A DNA stretch of 10,566 bases, taken from the NCBI GenBank assembly GCA_002420105.1, contig DIHJ01000058.1, positions 37,727-48,292 of the forward strand. The letters are read 5' to 3'. Numbering within the stretch: the first letter of the stretch is position 1; every line of letters begins with the position of its first letter. Source of the DNA: Nitrospira sp. UBA5699 (lineage in GTDB: Bacteria; Nitrospirota; Nitrospiria; Nitrospirales; Nitrospiraceae). Positions 1 to 6,100 of the stretch are shown one piece after another. The notes beneath the pieces are model-generated. The model was not told the origin of the DNA and did no database searches. It worked only from the letters and a program-made list of their open reading frames with translations. A program made the translations under genes and the position numbers.

Positions 1-368
1 CGGTAACGGCGGGCGGCCGGCAGAAGTCGGACCGATTCGAAGTCGCGGGCCGTGAACCCGAGTCCGCCCATCATCGTCAGAAACAATTCTGGGTGGGACT
101 TGCCGAGGGAAAGCCCGCCCGTGTCCTCTTCGTAAATGTTTTCGGCCAGCATGCGGCGGACCGGCGCGGGCGGATTGTGCCCATGGATTCGCGCCAGCAG
201 CACCGGAAAATCCCGCACATAGACGCCGTATTCCTGCTGAAAATGCCGTTTCAACTGTTCGAGCCCGACGGTGCCGTCGGCGAAGGCCGGCCAGGCCCAA
301 TGATGCTTGCGGTCCATGATCCGCAACAGTTCTTCCTGAAACCGGCTCTTGGTGAGGGGGCGCGTCAT
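1..368 (-). CDS. TenA/PqqC/CADD-like iron-containing oxygenase-fold protein, C-terminus cut by window edge
   Basis: The reading frame starts at an ATG (366-368) and stays open to the window edge, giving the first 122 residues. It begins MTRPLTKSRF and contains KHHWAWPAF (21-29), ENIYEED (76-82) and SHPELFL (91-97). The early aromatic/His segment followed by an ENxxEE...SHPELF stretch is typical of the heme-oxygenase-like TenA/PqqC/CADD superfamily, where such Glu and His residues hold a di-metal centre. Members include PqqC, thiaminase-like TenA, and CADD-type proteins that make para-aminobenzoate for folate from one of their own tyrosines. I favour the CADD-like group because of the ENIYEE/SHPEL pattern, but the second half with the remaining metal ligands is outside the window. 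The Shine-Dalgarno AGGAAGG lies 8 bases before the ATG. Divergent from the gene at 423 with only 54 bases between start codons. Family call fairly sure; exact function not. Confidence 0.75.
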   Translation of the reverse strand, partial: MTRPLTKSRFQEELLRIMDRKHHWAWPAFADGTVGLEQLKRHFQQEYGVYVRDFPVLLARIHGHNPPAPVRRMLAENIYEEDTGGLSLGKSHPELFLTMMGGLGFTARDFESVRLLPAARRY

Positions 369-373
369 GCTGG

Positions 374-403
374 TTGCCTTCCTGGTTGAGGCCTCGTTAC
401 AAT
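374..403 (+). promoter_or_regulatory. Candidate sigma70 promoter for the 423-707 gene
   Basis: TTGCCT (374-379) and TACAAT (398-403) are separated by 18 bases. Transcription would begin near 410, just before the GGAGG at 412-416. The -10 is good (5 of 6) and the -35 moderate. It lies in the 54-base gap between divergent genes, so the opposite gene must use overlapping signals. I see only a weak pair for that one. Confidence 0.35.
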
Positions 404-422
404 TCGCGTGCGGAGGCATTGA

Positions 423-707
423 ATGAAACAAGTGACGGTGCAGAATCCCGAGGACATTCTTTCGTTGCTGGCCGACGTCGCCCTTCGCGGCTCCGGCTTC
501 GTCACGGAGTGCCTGCTCGACTACGTGCTGGACGAAGGATTTACCGAACCGATCTATCTCAGTGCCAGCGGGGAAGACCCCGATGCCTACTTCAAGGGAC
601 AATCGCCGGCGTGGGCGGTCTATCAGGTCCGGGAATGGAAGCGCGTCCTGACCGTTTCCGGAGGGCCGGGGAAGCCGCGGCGCGTCCAAATCACCGAGAC
701 GCCGTGA
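423..707 (+). CDS. Small conserved-looking hypothetical protein (94 aa)
   Basis: I do not recognise this family. The ATG at 423 has a strong GGAGG six bases upstream (412-416), which supports the start. The product is a small acidic to neutral soluble protein without signal peptide or membrane segment. It has a likely N-terminal helical part (EDILSLLADVALRGSGFV), a middle with DYVLDEGF and EPIYLSASGEDPDAYF, and a basic proline/glycine tail. Aromatic residues cluster at YFKGQSPAWAVYQVREW (about 59-75), which could be a beta-rich surface. It is the first gene of a plus-strand run followed by the DUF2007-like gene at 802. Its TGA overlaps a downstream ATG (TGATG at 705-709), a translational-coupling arrangement. 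Codon use matches the neighbours, with G/C-rich third positions. Real gene likely; function unknown. Confidence 0.7.
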   Translation: MKQVTVQNPEDILSLLADVALRGSGFVTECLLDYVLDEGFTEPIYLSASGEDPDAYFKGQSPAWAVYQVREWKRVLTVSGGPGKPRRVQITETP

Positions 708-805
708 TGTTTCCCCGAGTGTATGGAGGTTCGGGTGAAAAAGCAACGAAACGGAGGAGTTTCATTTCCGAGGCGGCCGTCATGATGCAGGAGTCCGCGA
801 CATGA
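707..805 (+). CDS. Possible 32-codon bridging small ORF
   Basis: An ATG at 707-709 overlaps the TGA of the upstream gene (TGATG). The frame ends at a TGA (803-805) that overlaps the ATG of the DUF2007-like gene (ATGA at 802-805). The predicted peptide starts MFPRVYGGSGEKATKRR and ends MMQESAT: basic in the middle, no membrane segment. Exact overlap at both ends is how coupled operon genes look, and it would fill the only sizeable gap between the two genes. Against it, there is no good Shine-Dalgarno before 707, the peptide is short, and the match at both ends could be chance. I could not recognise it as a protein family. Confidence 0.25.
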   Translation: MFPRVYGGSGEKATKRRSFISEAAVMMQESAT

Positions 806-1038
806 GTCTCGTCCGCCTGACCGAGCCCTACAATCTCAGCGAGCTGGTGATGCTGCAAAGTCTGCTTGAGGGAAGCGGCATCCAATACGTGATTCGACAT
901 GCGCACGTCGGGAGTCTGTATCCCGGAGTGCCCGCGCTCAATTCGCATGTGATGGTGGAGGAGCAGGATTATCCGCGCGCCGAATTGCTTCTGCGGCGGC
1001 TGCGGGTCGATATGCGTGAGGTGTCGGGAGAAGCCTAG
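802..1038 (+). CDS. DUF2007-like putative signal-transducing protein (78 aa)
   Basis: The small soluble protein fits the DUF2007 pattern: an N-terminal strand (LVRLTEPYN), a helix that scans for target (LSELVMLQSLLEGSGIQYVI, residues about 12-31), a glycine/proline-rich loop (GSLYPGVP), then a strand with acidic turn (HVMVEEQDYPRAELLLRRL). In the family this ferredoxin-like fold occurs alone or fused to other domains. It is annotated as putatively signal-transducing, but no biochemical role is established. Start: ATG 802 with AGGAG at 789-793, 8 bases upstream. It is the last gene of the plus-strand run beginning at 423 and converges with the minus gene ending at 1046, with only 7 bases between the stop codons. 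Family assignment is from remembered pattern, not a search. Confidence 0.7.
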   Translation: MSLVRLTEPYNLSELVMLQSLLEGSGIQYVIRHAHVGSLYPGVPALNSHVMVEEQDYPRAELLLRRLRVDMREVSGEA

Positions 1039-1053
1039 GGGCGATTTACCCCT
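1037..1053. terminator. Weak hairpin between convergent genes
   Basis: AGGGG (1037-1041) can pair with CCCCT (1049-1053) around a 7-base loop. It overlaps the stop codons of both converging genes (802-1038 plus and 1046-1492 minus). Neither side has a run of T after the stem, so it is at best a weak or factor-assisted terminator. Confidence 0.3.
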
Positions 1054-1492
1054 GCGATTTGGGGGTATGCGGATTCGACGGCGTTTTCGTCGGGAGACGC
1101 TCGCCCGAGCCTTGGAACCACCCCCCGATGAGGGAGCCTTCCTCGAAGTACAGATAGCGGTGTTTCACCACCGACGTGCTTTCCCAGTCTTCATAAATCC
1201 ACTCTTCCTGGCGGATCCCGTCTTTCGTGAACGTCGTATTGATCGTCTGCGGCCCTCCCCATGACTGGAGCACCTGCTCTTTGGACATGCCGACCATGAC
1301 CCGGTGTTCGGCAATGTGCTTCTCGAAATTCGGGTCCCGCAATTGGGCGATCAGCGGCCAGACGACCATCAGCACGACAAAGAGAACCAGACCCGCATAG
1401 ATGGTGAGGCGAACCGGCCGCTGGCGAATGAACGGGGTCGGTTCGTCCGATGAAACCGCGGGGGTCGTGGTGGCGAAGCTGTTCTGTTCCAT
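1046..1492 (-). CDS. Membrane-anchored protein with BamE/SmpA-like motif (148 aa)
   Basis: Predicted topology: a short polar N-terminus (1-28), one strong hydrophobic segment (about 29-51, LTIYAGLVLFVVLMVVWPLI), then a soluble domain on the far side of the membrane. That domain holds VGMSKEQVLQSWGGPQTI (67-84) followed by EEWIYEDW. A G-M-S/T-x-x-x-V-x-x-x-x-G-x-P helix then W-x-Y strand is the hallmark of the SmpA/OmlA (BamE-like) fold, seen in small envelope proteins. There is no lipobox, so it is not BamE itself. The frame is open up to a TTG at 1514-1516, but that codon is upstream of the predicted transcription start. ATG 1492 is therefore preferred although it has no Shine-Dalgarno. A proline/threonine/lysine-rich tail ends the protein. 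Function unknown; envelope location likely. Confidence 0.7.
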   Translation of the reverse strand: MEQNSFATTTPAVSSDEPTPFIRQRPVRLTIYAGLVLFVVLMVVWPLIAQLRDPNFEKHIAEHRVMVGMSKEQVLQSWGGPQTINTTFTKDGIRQEEWIYEDWESTSVVKHRYLYFEEGSLIGGWFQGSGERLPTKTPSNPHTPKSQG

Positions 1493-1506
1493 GGACTTGT
1501 GGACGC

Positions 1507-1536
1507 ATCGTAGCAATCCCTCTTAGAGGGCGTCAA
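1507..1536 (-). promoter_or_regulatory. Sigma70 promoter with dyad in the spacer
   Basis: On the minus strand TTGACG (plus 1531-1536) and TACGAT (plus 1507-1512) are 18 bases apart. Transcription should start near 1500, about 8 bases before the ATG at 1492, leaving no room for a Shine-Dalgarno. The spacer contains the perfect dyad CCCTCT-T-AGAGGG (1518-1530). A dyad between -35 and -10 resembles MerR-type operators or a repressor site; no regulator gene is adjacent. Confidence 0.55.
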
Positions 1537-1564
1537 GCACGGGGGACCGATTTGTCCCGATGAA

Positions 1565-1593
1565 TCAACAAGATCCGAAACGCAGGCTATACT
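1565..1593 (+). promoter_or_regulatory. Sigma70 promoter set for a leaderless start of the 1601 gene
   Basis: TCAACA (1565-1570) and TATACT (1588-1593) are separated by exactly 17 bases. The expected transcription start (about 1600) falls right at the ATG at 1601, which has no Shine-Dalgarno. It is divergent from the promoter at 1507-1536; the two -35 elements are 28 bases apart. Confidence 0.5.
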
Positions 1594-1600
1594 TACTCTT

Positions 1601-2161
1601 ATGGTGTCTCAGCTCCCCGGTGTGCAGGTCGGTCGATGGCGGCGGTTCCTTGCCGGGTTGCTGTTGTTTGGAGTCGGCGGTCTGTACCTGAACGAGAGCC
1701 TGTGGGCCAAGCCGCTCTACTCCTATCGCGACGATCAGGGGACGAACGTCATCACGGATAACTACGAACGGATTCCCGCACGTTACCGTGCCAAAGTCGT
1801 CACCGTCGAACAGGATGCCGAAGCGGTCGGTCCGCACAACACGCTCGCTCACGGGATCGGCGGCGTGCTCAAGGGTGTGGACGAATCAATCGGAGGAGTG
1901 ATGGTCGCCGTGCCCGGACTTTCGCCCTATCAGTCGCATGCGTTGACGGTCGCCGGCGCCTTGGCGCTGCTCTTTCTCGCTCTCCGGAAATTCAGCCGGA
2001 GCCAGCCTCTCCGCTTTCTGGCCACGTGGAGCCTCGTCATGCTCGGTCTCGTCACTCCCGTGCTCGTCTACTTCTCCCAGGACGGCCCTCTCGACAGACT
2101 CAGAGGGCAGGCCTCCAGCATTCAGACCAAACAGTTGGACCACCTGAAGCAGGCCCAATAG
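1601..2161 (+). CDS. DUF4124-like membrane protein (186 aa)
   Basis: The N-terminus has a basic stretch (GRWRR) and a hydrophobic segment (about 16-36) that is either a signal peptide, cut near LWA-K, or a membrane anchor. Residues 37-66 (LYSYRDDQGTNVITDNYERIPARYRAKV) match the DUF4124 pattern: aromatic, D-x-x-G, TD, IP, YR-x-K. This domain is common at the N-terminus of envelope proteins and has no proven function. A glycine-rich linker follows, then two further membrane segments (about 113-128 and 137-158), and a short polar, probably helical C-terminus ending LKQAQ. The start at ATG 1601 is chosen by promoter position; a GTG seven codons in (1622) is the alternative. It converges with the minus gene ending at 2192. 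Membrane location is well supported; role unknown. Confidence 0.75.
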   Translation: MVSQLPGVQVGRWRRFLAGLLLFGVGGLYLNESLWAKPLYSYRDDQGTNVITDNYERIPARYRAKVVTVEQDAEAVGPHNTLAHGIGGVLKGVDESIGGVMVAVPGLSPYQSHALTVAGALALLFLALRKFSRSQPLRFLATWSLVMLGLVTPVLVYFSQDGPLDRLRGQASSIQTKQLDHLKQAQ

Positions 2162-2185
2162 GGCGCCTCAGGCCGGCCTCCGCCC
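2161..2185. terminator. GC-rich hairpin between convergent genes
   Basis: GGGCG (2161-2165) can pair with CGCCC (2181-2185), and the enclosed bases contain the perfect palindrome AGGCCGGCCT (2170-2179). It fills the 30-base gap between the stop codons at 2161 and 2192. No T-run follows on either strand, so it is a possible bidirectional transcription stop without the classical U-tract. Confidence 0.35.
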
Positions 2186-2191
2186 GAACGT

Positions 2192-2983
2192 TCAATCCGC
2201 GTATTTGGGCAGGGGGATTTTCTTGGTTTGAGCCGGCCGCGGGGAGAGTTGCTGCTGCGAAAATTCGCGGGAGTAGGGGTTCATGATGGGGTCGTGCGTG
2301 TGTTTCTGTCGGCGCTTCACGAGGTCGATGCTCTGGGTGCTGATTTCCATCCGGTCGATCAGGGATTTCGTCGTCAGGGGATCCGGCAGGCCCTGCAGCG
2401 AGAACAATTGATATGCCAGGGTCCAGTCGAGGGTCTCCTTCTTGGCCTCTCTGACGATAAACCGGGCCTGCGAAGACGGCTCGCCTTTGAACAGCAACAC
2501 CCAGATATTTGATCGGAACGAGGGAGCGGCCGGATCCTCGGACGGCCGAAATTCCGGGACCAACGAAGGAACCTGGCTGATCGGAACGGCGGGAGAGAAT
2601 TCGATGTCGATGAGCCGTACGAAGAGGGTGCGGTTCTCATTCGTATCGTTGGGGTCTACGGTGTAGCTGAACGAGTACCGGACGTCGATGCCGTCGCGCT
2701 TGAAGGTGTAGACGTCCTCGCCGTTCTCCGGAGAGACCAGCTTCCGGAAATACTTATCCCAGTCCGTAATGGCGTAGTAGGTGAAGACCCGTAAGGCGGA
2801 TTTCCGGTCCCGCACCGCCTGGGGCATTCCCATCTTGTCGTGGAGCTCCTGCTGAGTCAGGCCGAGAAAGCCGTCTTCAAAATAAGGGGCGGCCGTGAGC
2901 GAGGCGGGGAACAGAAACAGGACGATCACAAGGGTCGGCACGCAGATCGGAGGGATGCGCCGTGGATGATCGAGCAGGAGCAA
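2192..2983 (-). CDS. Exported protein of unknown function with BamE/SmpA-like motif (263 aa)
   Basis: The N-terminus has arginines (HPRR) and a hydrophobic stretch (about 13-29, PTLVIVLFLFPASL) followed by TA-APYF, a plausible signal peptidase I site. The mature part starts with GLTQQELHDKMGMPQAV (41-57), which has the same residue spacing as the BamE/SmpA-like motif in the gene at 1046-1492. An aromatic strand region follows (RVFTYYAITDWDKYF). The middle is beta-rich and acidic; the tail is basic, rich in Q, P and K. I do not recognise the full-length family. Start: I chose TTG (2981-2983) because GGAGGG lies 5 bases upstream (2989-2994). The alternative ATG at 3007 overlaps the -10 element and would not be transcribed. 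The frame continues beyond 3129 but that part is antisense to metH. Periplasmic or outer-membrane-facing role inferred only from the signal. Confidence 0.7.
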   Translation of the reverse strand: MLLLDHPRRIPPICVPTLVIVLFLFPASLTAAPYFEDGFLGLTQQELHDKMGMPQAVRDRKSALRVFTYYAITDWDKYFRKLVSPENGEDVYTFKRDGIDVRYSFSYTVDPNDTNENRTLFVRLIDIEFSPAVPISQVPSLVPEFRPSEDPAAPSFRSNIWVLLFKGEPSSQARFIVREAKKETLDWTLAYQLFSLQGLPDPLTTKSLIDRMEISTQSIDLVKRRQKHTHDPIMNPYSREFSQQQLSPRPAQTKKIPLPKYAD

Positions 2984-3005
2984 GGTGTCCCTCCAGCTAG
3001 GGGGC

Positions 3006-3034
3006 ATCGTATCGACGGGCTGTGCGTCTGTCAA
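3006..3034 (-). promoter_or_regulatory. Near-consensus sigma70 promoter for the 2192-2983 gene
   Basis: A perfect TTGACA (plus 3029-3034) and TACGAT (plus 3006-3011) are 17 bases apart on the minus strand. Transcription should begin near 2999, giving a leader of about 16 bases that includes the GGAGGG ribosome site and the TTG start. It lies back to back with the metH promoter, with 20 bases between the two -35 elements. Confidence 0.7.
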
Positions 3035-3054
3035 GGCATGACCGGCGGGGTCGG

Positions 3055-3084
3055 TTGCCGGTCGGGCGGCAGAATCAGTATGAT
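3055..3084 (+). promoter_or_regulatory. Candidate sigma70 promoter for metH
   Basis: TTGCCG (3055-3060) and TATGAT (3079-3084) are 18 bases apart. Transcription would start near 3091, leaving a leader of about 38 bases to the GTG at 3129. That is too short for a cobalamin or SAM riboswitch, and none is visible between the divergent genes. Confidence 0.5.
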
Positions 3085-3128
3085 GGCGCACGGTTCGGAC
3101 CGGACCGGGAACGGGAGGGCGGAAGCAC

Positions 3129-6100
3129 GTGACAGCGTTGGAAAGATTGTTGAAAGATCGCATCGTCATCCTTGACGGAGCCATGGGGACCATGATCCAG
3201 CGGTGCAAGCTGGACGAAGCGGCGTTCCGGGGTGAGCGGTTCAGGGAGTGGACAAAGGATCTCAAGGGCCATAACGATCTGCTGAACCTCACGCAACCGG
3301 CCGTCATTGAAGACATCCATCGCCAGTACCTCGAAGCGGGCGCGGATATCGTCGAGACCAATACGTTCAACTCTCAAGCCATCTCCCTCGCCGATTACCA
3401 CATGGAAAAGCTCGGCTACGAGTTGTCCAAGGCCGGAGCGGAATGCGCCAAACGGGCGGTCGACAAGGTTCAGAAGGCCCAGCCCGCGCGACGCTGTTTC
3501 GTGGCGGGGGCCATCGGGCCGACGACGAAAACGTCTTCGATCTCGACGGACGTGAATAATCCGGCGGCGCGCGGAACGACCTACGACGAACTGGTGGCGG
3601 CCTACAGCGAACAGGTCCGGGGTCTTCTCGACGGCGGTGCCGACGTGCTGCTGGTCGAGACGATTTTCGATACGTTGAATGCCAAGGCGGCGTTCTTCGC
3701 CATCCTTGAGGGATTCGACAGGGGCTGGCGGCGTGTGCCCGTCATGGCCTCCGTGACGTTCATTCAGGCGGGGAGCAACCGCGGCGTCACGGGCCAGACC
3801 GTGGAAGCGTTCTGGAATTCGATTTCCCACGTCCCGCTCCTCAGCGTGGGCATGAATTGCGCATTGGGTCCGAAGGAAATGCGTCCGCTCATCGAGGAAC
3901 TCTCGCGGATCGCGCCGGTGTACGTGAGCGCGCATCCCAACGCGGGATTGCCGAATCCGTTGCTGCCGACGGGATTTCCGGAGACCCCCGACACGCTGGC
4001 GCCCCAGCTGCGGGAGTGGGCGCAGAACGGTTGGCTTAACATCGTCGGGGGCTGCTGCGGAACGACCCCGGAGCATATCAAGTTGATCGCCGAGGCCGTG
4101 CGCGGGGCGAAGCCGCGGCCGATTCCCGCGATCGAACCCTACACGCGGCTGAGCGGGTTGGAGGCGCTGACCGTGCGTCCCGATTCCAACTTCGTGAATA
4201 TCGGCGAGCGGACCAACGTGACCGGCTCTCCGGCTTTCGCCAAACTCGTCCTGGCCGGGGACTACGAAGCGGCGTTGGCCGTGGCCCGGCAACAGGTCGA
4301 AGGCGGGGCGCAGATCATCGACGTCAACATGGACGAGGGCATGCTGGATTCCAAGGCGGCGATGGAGAAGTTTCTCCGTCTCGTCGCCTCGGAGCCGGAC
4401 ATCTGCAAAGTTCCCATCATGGTCGACAGCTCGAAGTGGGAGGTGCTGGAAACCGGCTTGAAGAATATCCAGGGCAAAGCCGTCGTCAACAGCATCAGCC
4501 TCAAGGAAGGGGAAGCCAAGTTCGTCGAGCAGGCGACGCTGATCCGGCGGTACGGGGCGGCCGTTGTCGTGATGGCCTTCGACGAGCAGGGCCAGGCGGA
4601 CACCTTGGAACGAAAGCAGGAGATCTGCGCCAGATCGTACAAGCTTCTGACGGAGCGGGTCGGGTTCCCGCCGCAGGACATCATCTTCGATCCGAACGTG
4701 CTGACCGTCGCCACCGGGATCGAGGAACACAACGGCTATGCCGTGAATTTCATCGAGGCGACGCGCTGGATCAAACGGCATCTTCCCGGCGCGAAAGTGA
4801 GCGGGGGAATCAGCAACGTCTCCTTTTCGTTCCGCGGCAACAACGTCGTCCGTGAGGCCATGCACGCGGCCTTTCTCTATCACGCGGTCAAGGCCGGACT
4901 CGACATGGGCATCGTCAATGCCGGCCAATTGGCCGTCTACGAAGAAGTCCCCAACGATCTCCTGGAACTGGTGGAGGATGTCCTGCTGAATCGTCGCCCC
5001 GACGCCACCGAGCGGCTGGTGGCGTTTGCCGAAACGGTCAAGCAGAAGGGCAAAGCGGCGGTCAAGGACGATGAATGGCGCAGGGGGACGGTCGAAGAGC
5101 GCCTGTCCCATGCGCTGGTCAAGGGCATTACGGACTATATCGACCAGGATACGGAGGAGGCGCGGCAGAAGTATCCCAAGCCGCTCTCCGTCATCGAGGG
5201 GCCCTTGATGGCCGGCATGAACGTCGTCGGGGATCTGTTCGGGTCCGGCAAGATGTTCCTGCCCCAGGTGGTGAAGAGCGCTCGGGTTATGAAGAAGGCC
5301 GTGGCCTATCTCATGCCGTTCATGGAGGAAGAGAAGAAACGGCTGGGCGGCTACCAGTCGCAGGGGAAAGTCTTGCTTGCGACGGTCAAAGGCGACGTGC
5401 ACGACATCGGGAAGAACATCGTCGGCGTCGTATTGGGCTGCAACAATTACGAGGTTCTCGACCTCGGTGTGATGGTCCCCTGCGAAAAGATTCTCGCGAC
5501 CGCGAAGGATCAGCGGGTCGATATCATCGGCCTGAGCGGGTTGATCACGCCGTCGCTCGACGAAATGGTGCACGTGGCGAAAGAAATGACCCGGGAAGGG
5601 TTCGACGTCCCGCTGTTGATCGGGGGGGCCACGACGAGCAAGGCGCATACGGCGGTCAAGATTGCGCCGTCCTATGCACCGGGTGTCATCCATGTGCTGG
5701 ATGCGTCACGGGCGGTGGGCGTGGTGGGGAATCTGGTGAGCCGGGGGCAGAAGGCCGGGTATGTGCAGCAGGTCAGGGAAGACTATGAACGGGTGCGGCA
5801 GGCCCATCGGGACCGCGGACCGAAGCCTGTGCTTCCGCTTGAGACGGCCCGCGCGCGCCGTCTGGCCGGCGATTGGGCCACGGTCGATATTCCGGAGCCG
5901 GCCTTTCTGGGCGTCCGCGTCATCGGCGACCAGCCGCTCTCCGAACTGGTTCCCTACATCGACTGGTCCCCGTTTTTTCATACGTGGGAATTGAACGGCC
6001 GCTATCCGTCGATTTTCGAGCATGCGACGATCGGCGCCAGGGCGAAGGAACTGTTCGAGGATGCGCAGCGATTGCTCGCACGGATCGTGACGGAGAGGCT

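Noticed and set aside
93..389. A 98-codon plus frame at the left edge
   Set aside because: Opposite to the CADD/PqqC-like gene, which has a better ribosome site and recognisable motifs.
1783..1800. A second sigma54-like site (TGGCACGG on minus)
   Set aside because: The GG to GC spacing is off by one and it lies inside the DUF4124-like gene on the antisense strand.
2984..3128. Possible cobalamin or SAM riboswitch ahead of metH
   Set aside because: The predicted leader is only about 38 bases and I see no B12-box or SAM-riboswitch pattern.
3075..5693. An 872-codon open frame antisense to metH
   Set aside because: It mirrors metH codon structure. High GC and codon bias suppress stops on the opposite strand, the translation is low-complexity in R, D, H and G, and metH is certain.
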